Shown in pieces: positions 36,031 to 46,125 of a stretch of DNA of 64,000 bases. Source of the DNA: Streptomyces sp. YIM 121038 (GTDB taxonomy: Bacteria; Actinomycetota; Actinomycetes; Streptomycetales; Streptomycetaceae); the NCBI RefSeq assembly GCF_006088715.1, contig NZ_CP030772.1, positions 620,001 through 684,000 on the forward strand, written 5' to 3'. The position numbers were made by a program, and so were the translations under genes. The notes beneath the pieces are model-generated. The model was not told the DNA's origin, did not search any database, and saw only the letters and a list, made by a program, of their open reading frames with translations. The first letter of the stretch is position 1. The number at the start of each line of letters is the position of its first letter.

Positions 36031-37825
36031 TGTCCCACTGGGGACACCGTTGGCGAATTCGGCGGTGTCTCATGCGGGGCGAAGGCGCGTGAAGCGTGAG
36101 GTTCGGGTCTTGGCGAGTGGGGTCTGGGTCAGCCAGGCGTCCGTGCGGATGAGGTTGAGGGCGGTGGCGGTGAGTACGTGCTGGAGGCGGGTCTTGTGCA
36201 GGCCGGTGAAGCGGCTTCTGCGCAGGCCGCAGCGGCGTAACCCCTGGGCGAGGGTGCCTTCGACGCCGGCTCGGGTGGCTTAGTGGCTCCGCCACTGGTC
36301 GGTTTCCTGGAGCTGTCGCCTGGCGCGGATCGCTTCGTGTTCCTCGCGCGGGGCCAGGGAGAGTTTGCGTGGCTCGGTCTTCGAGCGGGTGCATTTCGAC
36401 CGTACCGGGCAGGCGGCGCAGTCGTGGCGGGCGAAGAACACGTCGGACTGCCAGTAGCCGGGCCGCTGCTGGTGGGGTTTCCAGCGGACGCTGCGGTGCC
36501 CTTGCGGGCAGACGGCCGTGCGGGTGTCCCAGTCGATGAGGAAGCCGTCGATGGAGAAGCCCTCGTTGGCCCTGCCCTGCCAGGTGATGTCGTGGCGGAT
36601 CGGGCCGGTCAGTTCCACGCCGTGGCTGGAGACGCTGGTGGCCAGCAGTTTGGCGCTGACATAGCCCCGGTCGACGAAGTGCTCCCCGGCCAGCAGTCCG
36701 GCCCCATCGAGAGTGGCGTGAACCGACTCGGTCACCTCGACATCGGTGACGGTGGCCTCGGTCGTAACGACATGCGTGATCAGGTGCGGGGAGTGCGCGT
36801 CGCAGGTCTCGGTCAGATGGACCTTGTAGCCGGTCCATTCGGTGGCGTTCTTGACGCAGTAGCGGGCCTCGCCGTCGTAGGGGGACTCGATGCGGTCATG
36901 GGAGGGCGGCATGTCCTTCGGGGCGCGCATCCGCACCCGGTCCTGCGTGATGAAGAACTCCTGGACCCAGTAGCGACGCAGGGCCTCAACGGCCGGGATC
37001 TGCCGCAGCCACGACGGGGCGCCGGGATCGTGGATCGCGGTCAGCAGCCGGATGCCGTCCTGGCCGGTCTGCTCCATGTACTGCGTGCGCGGGCCCTCGC
37101 CGCGAGGCAGGCGATAGTCCTCGATGCGCCGCTGGTAGCGGTCGAACCAGTCGGCCGGCGCAGTCCCCAGCAGCCAGTCGGGAGCCGCGGCGGCCAGCGC
37201 GTTCAGGGCGGCGCGCAGGTGTTCCGCGGTGTTCTCCAGGCGGTTCAGCCGTCGCACCGCAGCCAGGACATGCGTGGAATCGGTGCGCTGGCCGCCGGGG
37301 CGCGGCAGCAGACCGGCCTCCCGCAGCCGGTCCAGGACCAGGTCCAGCACCCGCTGTGGTACCCGGTCATTCACCAGACGGTCCCGGAACTCGCTCAGCA
37401 CGGAATGGTCGAATCCGGGATCGGTCAGTTCCAGCCCCAGAAGAAACTTCCAGTCGATGCGTCCACGCAGGGCAGCCGCCGTCTGGCGGTCCGACAGGCC
37501 CTCCGCGAACTGGAGCACCGAAACGATCGCCAACTGGTGGGGCGGCCAGGCGGGTCGACCTCGCTGCGGGAACAGATCCACGAAGTCCTTGTCGGCGAAC
37601 AGCGGCCCGAGCGCCTCCCGGATCCGCATGCACAGACAGCCCTTCGGGAACGCTAGCCGGGCCACCTCGGCGGTCCGGGCCGGAACCTCGCCCGGCAGAC
37701 GTGGACGCAGCGACACGTTGATCACCTCACGCTCGCGCCCCCACGCCGCTCCGGCCATCATCCCGCCACGACAACAGCACGTGAAGGCCGCCGCTGAATT
37801 CACCAACGGTGTCCACTGGGGGACA
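36031..37825 (-). mobile_element. IS1182-family element inserted between IS30 and IS3 fragments
   Basis: Imperfect inverted repeats: TGTCCCACTGGGGACACCGT at the left, TGTCCCCCAGTGGACACCGT (complement) at the right, with similarity continuing into GAATTC. Length 1795 bp, the same as the element at 9327. No obvious target duplication. Confidence 0.87.
36070..37716 (-). pseudogene. IS1182-family transposase with one in-frame stop
   Basis: From GTG 37716 the protein reads SLRPRLPGEVPARTAEVARL and SVLQFAEGLSDRQTAAALRG. Next are DPGFDHSVLSEFRDRL, EWTGYKVHLTETCDAHSPHL and EHFVDRGYVSAKLLATSVS, then a zinc-binding CAACPVRSKCTRS, and reaches QWRSH. A TAA at 36280-36282 stands where relatives have a Tyr codon. 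The same frame then continues ATRAGVEGTLAQGLRRCGLR to a natural stop at 36070. A single base change therefore truncates the last 70 codons. Confidence 0.88.
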
Positions 37826-37850
37826 TGACCTTCAACGAACTGGCAGCGGT

Positions 37851-38096
37851 TCACCAGCGTGCCTCCATCGCGAATTGCCGGGCCGCCTTGCGGAGGATGT
37901 CGCGCTCTTCCTCCAGCTCACGGATCCTTTTCCTGGAGCGGCGCCCGCCGGAGGCCCGGATCCAGTTGCGCAGCGTCGCGGCGTTCACTCCCAGGCCGGC
38001 GGCGACCGACTTGATCGTCGCTCCCGGACGGGACCGGTACAACGCGACCGCGTCCGCCTTGAACTCGGCAGGGCAGTGAGCGTTTTCCAACCTCAC
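37851..38096 (-). pseudogene. IS3-family OrfA, truncated element
   Basis: 81 codons from GTG 38096: ENAHCPAEFKADAVALYRSR, then AAGLGVNAATLRNWIRASGG and the coiled coil RIRELEEERDILRKAARQF. The start of an OrfB (NRCQFVEGH) follows and is cut at 37825 by the IS1182 element. Confidence 0.8.
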
Positions 38097-38104
38097 GCTG
38101 ATGC

Positions 38105-38210
38105 CTGGTGGAGGATGAGGGCGGCCTTCACGACGTCGGTGATGCGGTTGGTGCTGCGGCGGAGTTTCCGCAGGAGGCGCCAGCCTTTGAGAACCGTTCT
38201 CGAATCCGGT
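38105..38210 (-). pseudogene. IS5-type transposase C-terminal remnant
   Basis: Minus strand: TVLKGWRLLRKLRRSTNRIT, then DVVKAALILHQASA and a stop. This is the tail of an IS5-type transposase; the rest is absent. Confidence 0.65.
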
Positions 38211-38306
38211 GACCTTGAAGCGGTCTCTTGATCGTTTTGGCTGGGGAGGGATGGGCGGGGCAGGTTCGGTGCCGTTCATGTCCCCGGCTGACAGGGAGAT
38301 CGGTTC

Positions 38307-38795
38307 GTGTCGCAGCTGACGCGTGACAAGGTCGTCGATGAGTGGCTGGCCGAGGCTGAGTCGGAAGTGCGGGCCGCGCGGGAGGTCGTCGAGGCGGCTG
38401 AGCGGGGACTTCAGGCAGTGCAGGGGCGGTTGGTGCGTCTGCGGGCTGCGCGGGAGATCGCGGCCGGGGCTGATGCGGTGGTGCGGGAGCAGGCCGGCCA
38501 GGTGCCGGAGGGCGGCGTGCCGGAGGCTTCGGCCGAGCAGGCCGTGGTCTCCAAGTGGCGCCCGGAAGCCGATCTTGCGCAGCTGCCGCGGGACTGCCTA
38601 AAGATCGCCTCGGTGGTGAGGGAGGCCGGGCCGGCGGGGATCCGGGTCATCGAGGTGCACCGGCTGCTGGGCCGGCCGGACACCGACAGCTCGCGGCAGA
38701 ACGTGCGGAACCGGCTGCAGCGTCTGACGCAGAAGGGCTGGCTGCGGCTGGTGAGCCGCGGTGTCTGTGCCTGGGCCGGGACGTCCTCGGCCTGA
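38307..38795 (+). CDS. Hypothetical coiled-coil/winged-helix protein
   Basis: 162 residues. The N-terminal half is a charged coiled coil (EAESEVRAAREVVEAAERGL). The C-terminal half has a winged-helix feel (QLPRDCLKIASVVREAGPAG, VIEVHRLLGRPDTDSSRQNV, NRLQRLTQKGWLRLVSRGVC), suggesting DNA binding. No family name can be given. It converges on, and slightly overlaps, the reading frame of the IS5 remnant to its right. The codon pattern supports a real gene. Confidence 0.65.
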   Translation: MSQLTRDKVVDEWLAEAESEVRAAREVVEAAERGLQAVQGRLVRLRAAREIAAGADAVVREQAGQVPEGGVPEASAEQAVVSKWRPEADLAQLPRDCLKIASVVREAGPAGIRVIEVHRLLGRPDTDSSRQNVRNRLQRLTQKGWLRLVSRGVCAWAGTSSA

Positions 38796-39600
38796 GTTCC
38801 GGCGGTGACGCGGCGGGCCATGATGCGGATCATCGCCCGCTTCACCATCGCCTCGTGCACGAGGGGCAGGTACTCGTAATCCCTCGCCAGGCGGCGGGAG
38901 TTGACCAACCACGCGAGTGTGCGCTCCACGATCCACCCGCGCCTGAGCAAGACGAACCCCTTCGCCTCGTCGGGACGGCGGACAATCTCGACGTCCAGCC
39001 CCAGCTTCGCGGCGGCCCATTGGGTCAGCGAGCCGGTGTATCCGCCCTCAGTCCACACCTTGCGAACCGTGGCGAAGCCGCGGCGCAGTCGCGCAAGCAG
39101 GGGCACGGCCACGTCCCGGTCCTGCAGGTCGGCCGTGGTCACCGGCACCACGAGGAGCAGGCCGAGGGTGTCCGCCACCAGGTGCCGCTTACGGCCCGTG
39201 ACCTTCTTCCCGCCATTGAAGGCGCGGGGCTCCGCGGCGACGTGCCAGGACGCCTTCACGCTCTGAGAGTCCACGATCGCGGCCGTCGGCCGCGCCTTCT
39301 TCCCCGCCGCCTTGCGGGCCAGCTCGCGCAGCGCGTCATGCAGACAGTCGGGGAATCCGCACTGCTGCCAACGGCGGAAGAAGCGATAGACCGCCTTCCA
39401 CGCCGCGAAGTCCACCGGCACCTCGCTCCCACTTGACCCCGATGTTCACCAGGTACAACACCGCGTCGATCATGACCCGGTGGCAATAGCCTTCCGGCCG
39501 CCCGCCCCGCCCCCGCAACCACGCCGGCACCGGAATCAGTGCCCGGACCACCCGCCACTGCCGCCGGTTCAGATCCGAGGAGTACACACGCTCACGCTGA
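38796..39600 (-). pseudogene. IS5-family transposase, frameshifted
   Basis: Starts in one frame (YSSDLNRRQWRVVRALIPVP, RVMIDAVLYLVNIGVKWE) and shifts near 39420. It continues with FAAWKAVYRFFRRWQQCGFP, PTAAIVDSQSVKASWHVAAE (first Asp), KRHLVADTLGLLLVVPVTTA and RRGWIVERTLAWLVNSRRLA (Glu). The ORF has no stop at the usual place and reads on across the neighbouring plus-strand gene, so its 3' end is also altered. Confidence 0.82.
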
Positions 39601-39767
39601 GTGCCGTCGGCTGCGTTCCCCGCCCGATGCGCCAGGCAGTCACAGTCGTGACCAGCCGACTTGCCCGACACCGACGACTCGGATGTACTGACGCGCACCA
39701 ACGGGACCTCGGATCCCGCGTGTTGAGGAAGTAGAGACCCCTCACGCCAGAACCAGGTCCCGTCGCC

Positions 39768-40262
39768 ATGCCGCGAACTCTCGCCGCCCGGACCACCTCG
39801 CACAACAGTCCAGATCACACCCTCGCTACCCGGATTCGCGAAGGGTTCTCAAACCCGGAACCCGCCAGTGCCCTGCTCCGTCGTCTGGAGCAGGACACCG
39901 CGATGCCCGGCATCACTTCTGGCCTTGCGTACGGACTCGCTGGTCAGCCGGTCTACGCCCTGGACGAGTTCTGCCGCCTCATCCAGATTCCTGTCGGGTT
40001 CGCACTGTGGGGCTCTAAGTCGCGTACGGCTCAGGCGGTCCTCCGGTTCTTGAGGCAAGCGGCGAACGCGTGGCTGGCCATCACACAACGTGCCGCCGCC
40101 GACGTGGATCTGGCCTCAGTCGATCACTACGCGTTCTTCGGCCCTGTCCCACCCCATGCCGCGTCGCCGTGCGGCATCCTGCGGCTGGCAGTGCCGATCG
40201 TTCCCGGAGCACCCTCCTCCCGGCCATCCCCCTCCCAGAAGGCACTGGCCATCGCCGCGTAG
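39768..40262 (+). CDS. Hypothetical protein
   Basis: 164 residues with normal Streptomyces-like codon choice. Recognisable features are limited: a region GLAYGLAGQPVYALDEFCRL and a Pro/Ser-rich C-terminus. No family recognised. Followed closely by a small membrane-protein gene and a terminator, so the two may be one transcript. Confidence 0.5.
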   Translation: MPRTLAARTTSHNSPDHTLATRIREGFSNPEPASALLRRLEQDTAMPGITSGLAYGLAGQPVYALDEFCRLIQIPVGFALWGSKSRTAQAVLRFLRQAANAWLAITQRAAADVDLASVDHYAFFGPVPPHAASPCGILRLAVPIVPGAPSSRPSPSQKALAIAA

Positions 40263-40286
40263 CCCCCGTGCGGGCCGCGGCCCTGC

Positions 40287-40514
40287 ATGAGGATGAACGT
40301 GAACGCCACCTACCTACTGGTCGCCTTCGCCGCGATCTCAATTCCGCGCGTGGTGAGCTGGTACGGCACCAAGCTCCGGCGGGGTGCCCGCCGACTCCAC
40401 ACGTGGCTGGGTCAGCTGCAGTCCAGGGCTGCTGCGGCGCTGCGGTACCGGCTTCGTCGCTTTCTCACCGAGGAAGACGACGTCAAACGCGCACCTGGAG
40501 TGCCGCGGTCCTGA
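40287..40514 (+). CDS. Small basic protein with N-terminal membrane helix
   Basis: 75 residues: a hydrophobic start (NATYLLVAFAAISIPRVVSW) followed by a strongly basic amphipathic segment (GTKLRRGARRLHTWLGQLQS) and an acidic tail. Could be a membrane-anchored plasmid protein. No family recognised. Terminator 3 bases after the stop. Confidence 0.5.
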   Translation: MRMNVNATYLLVAFAAISIPRVVSWYGTKLRRGARRLHTWLGQLQSRAAAALRYRLRRFLTEEDDVKRAPGVPRS

Positions 40515-40516
40515 GT

Positions 40517-40545
40517 GAGGCCGCCAACCTCCGGTTGGCGGCCTC
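40517..40545. terminator. Perfect 13-bp stem-loop between convergent genes
   Basis: GAGGCCGCCAACC, loop TCC, GGTTGGCGGCCTC. It sits between the 3' ends of a plus-strand and a minus-strand gene and can serve both directions. Confidence 0.85.
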
Positions 40546-40561
40546 TGGTTCAGCAAGCTGC

Positions 40562-40756
40562 TCAGCTCATGGGCCACTCGTCGAACGGCACGGGAGCCTG
40601 ACTGTTCGCCTCGCGGATTGCCTCGTCGGTTCCGCACGCCGTGCAGATCATGACGGCCCTGGCGATGGTGAGACGTGAGCGGGCGGGCCGCTCGCCGAGC
40701 GGTCCGCCGCAGCGGGGGCAGCGGTCTTCGGCCACGTCACTCCTCGGGGTGTTCAC
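40562..40756 (-). CDS. Small zinc-ribbon protein
   Basis: 64 residues with two Cys pairs (CPRCGG and CTACGT) 25 residues apart, a zinc-ribbon arrangement. It overlaps the upstream HTH gene by 20 bp. Such short proteins are common on actinobacterial phages and integrative elements; function unknown. Confidence 0.65.
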   Translation of the reverse strand: MNTPRSDVAEDRCPRCGGPLGERPARSRLTIARAVMICTACGTDEAIREANSQAPVPFDEWPMS

Positions 40757-41390
40757 GGGCCGACTTCAAGATCAGGTTCCAGGTCGGACGGGAGTACGTC
40801 TTCTCGGTCTGGAGCTGGAGCTGGGGGATCAGCTCAGCGTTCGTCGCTCCCGGGTTCGCCGTGATGGCCTTGCGCGCGAGCGCGAGCCGCTCGTCCCCCT
40901 GGTAGGGGTAGGCCAGTCCGCGACGGCCCTTGGGCCGTCCGCCGGCGTGGCCGCGCCCTTTGCGGTTCGCGACGTACTGCCAGAGCTTCCACCGCTTCCA
41001 CTTCGGCCGCTGGCGACCGCTGGGCAGCATGTCGTAGTCGTCGGGGGCAGGCCAGCCCTCGGGCGGGTTCTTGACGTAGTGGGAGACGGTGGCGCTGTCG
41101 GCGAATCCGCAGACGCGTGCTGTTTCGGCGGGGCCCACTTCCTCGTCCGGGTCGTCGGTGAGGTTCGGGGTGTTGGTGGTGACGGCGGCGGCGCGCTGCC
41201 GCTGGAGCTCTTTGTACCAGACCACCCAGGCCGTGCCGTCCCAGTGCATGACGCCGTCGGTGACCTCGTTGTCCGGGTGGCCGTTGTTGGCACGGTCGGT
41301 CCAGAGGTTCTGGAGGGTGGATTCGCTCAGGCCGTGGACCTTCTGTAGATCGGCGCGTGAGTAGAGCGTGCGGCCGTTGTCGCGGTGCAC
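40737..41390 (-). CDS. HTH DNA-binding protein of a mobile element
   Basis: 217 residues with several HTH-like segments: YSRADLQKVHGLSESTLQNL, GPAETARVCGFADSATVSHY and a C-terminal ARKAITANPGATNAELIPQL. A basic central stretch (KGRGHAGGRPKGRRGLA) could grip DNA. Arrangement resembles phage or integrative-element regulators. It heads a minus-strand group with the zinc-ribbon protein. Confidence 0.65.
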   Translation of the reverse strand: MHRDNGRTLYSRADLQKVHGLSESTLQNLWTDRANNGHPDNEVTDGVMHWDGTAWVVWYKELQRQRAAAVTTNTPNLTDDPDEEVGPAETARVCGFADSATVSHYVKNPPEGWPAPDDYDMLPSGRQRPKWKRWKLWQYVANRKGRGHAGGRPKGRRGLAYPYQGDERLALARKAITANPGATNAELIPQLQLQTEKTYSRPTWNLILKSAREHPEE

Positions 41391-41433
41391 GGGGTCTCCT
41401 GTTCGTGCTGGGGATGGCTGGTGACCGGCGGGA

Positions 41434-41712
41434 TCATGTGTCGGCCTCCGGGTCGGCGGCGGGCGACCATGTCCGGGCGCCTGCGGAGCCCAACCTGGTC
41501 AGGCTGGCGACCTCGCGTTCCGAGATGGCCGCGGCCCAGTCCTCGCGGTTCGGGTGGCCGACGGGAAGGTTGAGGACGACGCGCTCGATGCCGGGTGGAA
41601 CGTCCTCGGCGATGACGAAAGCGTCACCTGGCTCCGCGTCGATGCTGTTACCGGCTCTGAGCTGGGCGATGTCTCCGGGGCGGGGACGGTCGGGGTGCGG
41701 GTCGCTTAGCAT
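41434..41712 (-). CDS. Hypothetical protein
   Basis: 92 residues, no recognised domain (GDAFVIAEDVPPGIERVVLN; HPNREDWAAAISEREVASL). Same strand as and 43 bp upstream of the HTH gene, so likely co-transcribed. Confidence 0.55.
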   Translation of the reverse strand: MLSDPHPDRPRPGDIAQLRAGNSIDAEPGDAFVIAEDVPPGIERVVLNLPVGHPNREDWAAAISEREVASLTRLGSAGARTWSPAADPEADT

Positions 41713-42051
41713 GGTGGGGTTCTTTCTGGTGAGAGAACATTGACGGCCAGCGCCTTGTTGCCCTTGTGCGCTGGCCGTCGCTTCATGTCTGGTGAGCCGG
41801 ACGCGGTGGCGCGCCGGTGCCGAGAGGGGGTTACCCTCCCCGTCTCAGCGATGGATTTAAACCACCTTTCTTGATGGGGGTGGGAGACGCGCCCGAAGGT
41901 CGCCTTGAAGGTTCAGAAGAACGCCCCCTGGCCGTTGCTTTCGAACGCCTTGTCCTGATGAGCTTCCGGACACGGAGTTCGTACCGGGAGCGGCGGCTGT
42001 GCGGCAGCTGGTGGAGGTCGGTTCGGTGGCGGGCCCAGACCACTGGTGTCC
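41713..42051. other. Short non-coding gap before the IS cluster
   Basis: About 340 bp with no supported gene. It presumably contains the promoter of the minus-strand small-gene group and ends at the IS630 repeat. Confidence 0.4.
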
Positions 42052-43456
42052 TGCGCCAGAAATCCCGAGGGTTAGTTCTGCTCGGGTTTGTGAGTGTTGG
42101 CTCCGACCTTGGCGAGGTAGTCGGCGAGGGAGTTGAGGATCTCGTCGGCGGTCTTGGTCCAGGTGAAGGGCCGCGGGTTCTCGTTCCAGGTGTCGATCCA
42201 CGCGGTGATGTCGTCCTCCAGGGCCTTCACCGACGTGTGGACGCCCCGGCGGATGAGTTTGTCGGTCAGCAGGCCGAACCACCGCTCGACTTGGTTCATC
42301 CAGGAGGAGCCGGTGGGGGTGAAGTGGACGTGGAAGCGGGGGTGTTTGCCCAGCCACGCCTTGATCTCGGCGGTGTTGTGGGTGGCGTAGTTGTCACAGA
42401 CCAGATGGACGTCGAGGTCGGCCGGCACCGCCTTGTCGATCCGGATCAGGAACTTCTTGAACTCGATGGCCCGGTGGCGGCGGTGCAGTGCCGATATGAC
42501 GGTGCCGTCGGCGATGTTGAAGGCGGCGAACAGGCTGGTGATGCCGTGCCTGTAGTAGTCGTGGGTACGCCGCTCGGGCATGCCCGGCATTATCGGCAGC
42601 ACCAGTTGTGACCGGTCCAGCGCCTGGATCTGGGACTTCTCGTCGACGCACAGCACCACCGCCTTCTCCGGCGGGTGGTGGTACAGCCCGACTACATCGA
42701 CGACCTTCGCGACGAACTGTGGATCGGTGGAGAGCTTGAAGGAATCCTGAAGGTGCGGCTTGAGGTCGAACCGCTTCCAGATCCGCCCGATCGTCGACTT
42801 GGACAGTCCCGAGTGCTTCGCCATCGAAGCCCGTGACCAGTGGGTGTCCTTGCCGGGGCTGGACTCCAAAGTCGCCACGATGACGTCCTCGACCCGGTCG
42901 AGGAGGATCGAGGGCGGCCGGCCCACCCGGGCCTCATCGGACAGACCGTCAAGACGTTTGACGATGAACCGGGCCCGCCAGCGTTCCACCGTCGATTCGT
43001 CGACGCCGAGGTCGGTCGCGGCCTGTCGGTTCGTGCCGCCCTCCGCGCAGCGGAGCACGATTCTTGCGCGCAGCGCCAGGTACTGGGCGGTCCTCGCCCG
43101 CCTCTCCCACCGGATGAGCTGATCCCGTTCACCCTCGCTCAGGACCAGGTCGGCCTTCGGCCGACCGATCGGGCCGGTGTCCTCGAGCCCGGCCATCCGC
43201 TCCATCGCGAAGGCCCCGCGCCACTTCCGTACCGTCTTGAGCGCAACGCCAACGGCCCGCGCGGCGCCCGCATTCGACATCCCATCGGCACACGCCAGGA
43301 TGATCCGGGCCCGCTCGGCGGGCCGCCGATCCGGCGACCCCGCCCGCCGCAGCAACTCGACACGCTCGTCCTCGGACATCGTGATCTCCACCGCGGAAGG
43401 CCCCGGATGCGACATACCAAGCAGGGTACTTACTAACCCTCGGGATTTCTGGCGCA
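42052..43456 (-). mobile_element. IS630-family element with 25-bp perfect inverted repeats
   Basis: The ends at 42052-42076 and 43432-43456 are exact complements beginning TGCGCCAGAAATCCCGAGGG. One intact transposase gene lies inside. Its right end is 6 bp from the next IS630 element. Confidence 0.92.
42072..43415 (-). CDS. IS630-family transposase
   Basis: 447 residues from ATG 43415. Two N-terminal HTH units (RARIILACADGMSNAGAARA; EGGTNRQAATDLGVDESTVE) precede the DDE core: VVLCVDEKSQIQALDRSQL (first Asp), VHLVCDNYATHNTAEIKAWL (second Asp), TPTGSSWMNQVERWFGLLTD (Glu). Complete, so the element may be active. Confidence 0.93.
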   Translation of the reverse strand: MSHPGPSAVEITMSEDERVELLRRAGSPDRRPAERARIILACADGMSNAGAARAVGVALKTVRKWRGAFAMERMAGLEDTGPIGRPKADLVLSEGERDQLIRWERRARTAQYLALRARIVLRCAEGGTNRQAATDLGVDESTVERWRARFIVKRLDGLSDEARVGRPPSILLDRVEDVIVATLESSPGKDTHWSRASMAKHSGLSKSTIGRIWKRFDLKPHLQDSFKLSTDPQFVAKVVDVVGLYHHPPEKAVVLCVDEKSQIQALDRSQLVLPIMPGMPERRTHDYYRHGITSLFAAFNIADGTVISALHRRHRAIEFKKFLIRIDKAVPADLDVHLVCDNYATHNTAEIKAWLGKHPRFHVHFTPTGSSWMNQVERWFGLLTDKLIRRGVHTSVKALEDDITAWIDTWNENPRPFTWTKTADEILNSLADYLAKVGANTHKPEQN

Positions 43457-43462
43457 TCACAC

Positions 43463-44623
43463 TACTGAGTTTTTCGTTAGTTCTGTGGTGGTTTGGGGTG
43501 GAGTGTTAGTCCGGTATGGGTGAGGAAGGACCACGGGAGTTGTTCGTTGGAGCAGATCCGGTGGATGCCGCTTTCGGCGGCGTCGGCGATGTCGGCGAGG
43601 TGGTCGCCGGCGAGGTTGGCCAGCTCGCGGGTCTTGATGGCCGACCACAGCAGTTCCACCGGGTTGAGTTCGGGTGCGTAGGCCGGTAGCCGCTCCAGGG
43701 TCAACCAGTCCTGTTCGGCCGCCCAGGCCCGCATGTCCCGACTCCGGTGGGCCGACAGTCCGTCCCACACCAACACCACCGATTCGCCAGCGTAGAAGGC
43801 CTTGACCTGTTCCAGCACCTCGTTCAAGGAAGTGGTGTTGCAGCTGCCGGGTTTGAGGTGGAAGCACATTCGCGGGCCGCGTTCGGGGTCCGCGGCGTGG
43901 TAGCCCAGCGCGGCGGCCATCCCGGCGCGCTTCCAGTTCAGCCGGTGCCGCAGGATGGGAGTGTGCCCGCGGGGTGCGTAGGTGCGGCGTACCTGGGGCA
44001 GCAGCGACACGCCTGATTCGTCGAAGAATACGATCCAGGCACGTTTCTTCACCGCCCCTTTTTGATGCGTGGCCACTCCTTGGCGACCCATCGGGCGATC
44101 TCGGGCTCGTCCCGCTCGACGGCCTGACGTCGGGGACGCTGCAGACTCCACCCCAGCCGCCCGGTCAGCAGCCGCCACACGGATGCCCGGGCCAGCCTCA
44201 CCCCGGTCACCCGCTCCACCAGCACGCCGACCCGTTCCAGGGTCCACAGATCCGCCTCGAACCCGTGCGCCTGGGCGCCTTGTTCCAACGCGGCCCGCAC
44301 CAGCCCGACTTGGGGGTCATCCAGCTTGGGCGGCCGGCCGGTGGCAGGCCGCCGCCGCAGAGCTTGAGCTCCACCCTGCTCCCACAGGCGTCTCCACCGG
44401 CGCACGCTCTCGGGATGCATCCCCACCATCCGCGCGACCTCGGATGTAGAACGTCCCAGTTCGAACAACTCGACCGCGCGCATGCGACGGGCCTCGGCCA
44501 ACTGCGGCCGCGTCAAAGGCAGAACGGAGACATCGGAAACAACAGCCTGCGACTCGGAAGACACACCAGCATGCTCACACCGCCGAAGCCCCTGCACTCA
44601 CAGAACCAACGAAAAACTCAGTA
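43463..44623 (-). mobile_element. IS630-family element, two-frame type
   Basis: The inverted repeats TACTGAGTTTTTCGTTAGTT (left) and TACTGAGTTTTTCGTTGGTT (right, complement) define a 1161-bp element whose ends carry TA, the usual IS630 target. Confidence 0.88.
43477..44597 (-). CDS. IS630-family transposase expressed by -1 frameshifting
   Basis: The first frame (44597 to 44049) gives HTH domains (LAEARRMRAVELFELGRSTS, VARMVGMHPESVRRWRRLWE) ending WPRIKKGR. The second (to 43477) gives the DDE core: AWIVFFDESGVSLLPQVRR, ESVVLVWDGLSAHRSRDMRA, YAPELNPVELLWSAIKTRE. The frames join at CAAAAAGGGG, where a -1 slip on AAA-AAG reads through into KGAVKKRAW. This is a recognised IS630 arrangement, so the gene is probably functional. 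Confidence 0.85.
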
Positions 44624-46125
44624 ACGGTAGTTCGTTAAATCCGGCGGTAGAGGTCGAGGGGTTTGCCGGTGGTGACCGCGTCGATCAGGGACTGGAGGTG
44701 AGCGGGTGGGTCCTTGTCGGTCCAGGCCTGCCACCAGCGTTGCAGGGTGGTGGCGGGGGTGAGCCAGGCCCGGATGGCGCGTAAAGCCCTGGGCCAGCAG
44801 GGCAGTTGGGGCTGGTGGGGCATGGGGGTGCCCCCTCTCTGCCCGGTCGTCGGGGCAGGGGTCGGGAGCGGTGGTGTCCACGGGTCCGGGTGGGGCGAAC
44901 CATTGGTCCCAGCAGAAGGAGAACGCGCAGTTCACCAGGGTCTGGTGACGTGCGATAGCGCGGGCGGACCGGACCTGGAAGTCGGCCCACCCGAGCTCGT
45001 CCTTGATCTGTTTGTAGCTCTGCTCGATCCAGGGCCGCAACCCGTACAGCCGGACGATCTCGGCGAGGTCGGCGGGCGGGTGGGGGTCGGTGGCGGCGTG
45101 GGGTGCGTCGGGGTGGGGCAGGTTGGTGGCCAGGTACCAGGTGGCCTTGGGCGGCAGGGTGGCCGGGTCGGTGGTGGCCACGACCAGCCGTACCCGGTTA
45201 TGGGGTCCCCAGCCGCTCAGGCGGGCGTCGGCGGCCCACCAGGTCTCGGTGTGCCCGTCGCGGAAGTGGCGCTCAACCGGTGTCCAGTCGCCGGGGTGTT
45301 CGGGGTCGTGCCAGGCCAGGGCGCTGGCGGCGTCGACGGGGGTGTGCGGCTGGTGGGCGGGTGCCCAGGTGCCGCGGTGCGGCTTGAGGTGAACCACGTA
45401 GGGCAGGCGGGCCTCGCGCAGCGCGAGATACCAGTCGTCGCTGACGGAGTAGGCGCAGTCGGCCACCACCGCCCGGCACGCGAAGCCCGCCTCCTTGCCC
45501 CGGGCCGTAAGAGCTGCGGCGATCTGCGGCTTGGTGCGGAAGGCGGGATCACGCCGGCCGCGCGGGAAGTGGTGGGCGGGGGTGTAGGGCTGGGCGTGCA
45601 GCGGGTAGTACACCCGCCCATCGGTCCATACCGTGGTCACTGTGACGATGCAGTTGTCTGTCTTGCCGTACCGGCCCAGCCACTGCCGGCCCACGTGGGC
45701 GGTGGCCGTGCCGTCCTTGCGGTCTCCGGAATCGTCGATCACGATGACCCCGCCCGGGTGCGGAGCGGTTTCCGGCTGCTCGCGCAGCAACTCAAGCCGT
45801 CTGCTGTTGACTTGCCCGGCGTCCCAGGCAGACTCGGACAGGAAGAACTGCAACCGTTGCACCGCCGGGTTGCGGGCACCGACGACCGGTTCCGCACCGG
45901 CCAGACAGGTCAGCGTCTTGTTCCGGTCCCGCGGCGCCAGCAGGCCCGTGAGGTACTCGCGGAATCCCCGCCGTTGGGCCAGGGAGGCGAACAGGTCGTC
46001 GAAGCACGCGGCATACCTCTCCAGCGGTCCCGGCGCCGGTGGACACGGGCGACGAGCGGTCATCGTCACCACCCCCACCATCCGGACTACCGCTGCCCTG
46101 CCCCCAAGTCAACGAACTACCGGTA
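44624..46125 (-). mobile_element. IS701-family element
   Basis: The ends CGGTAGTTCGTTAAATCC (left) and CCGGTAGTTCGTTGACTT (right, complement) form a short repeat of about 13-14 bases. It abuts the IS630 element on the left and the IS5 element on the right without spacer DNA. Confidence 0.75.
44638..46081 (-). CDS. IS701-family transposase, C-terminus in another frame
   Basis: The core is intact: GGVIVIDDSGDRKDGTATAH (first Asp), AVVADCAYSVSDDWYLALR (second Asp), YGLRPWIEQSYKQIKDELGW (Glu). After AFSFCWDQWFAPPG the main frame becomes low-complexity. The expected tail (RAIRAWLTPATTLQRWWQAW, ending LDLYRRI at 44638) lies in a different frame after the run AGAGGGGGCACC. Either a single indel or recoding; see findings. 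Confidence 0.8.
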
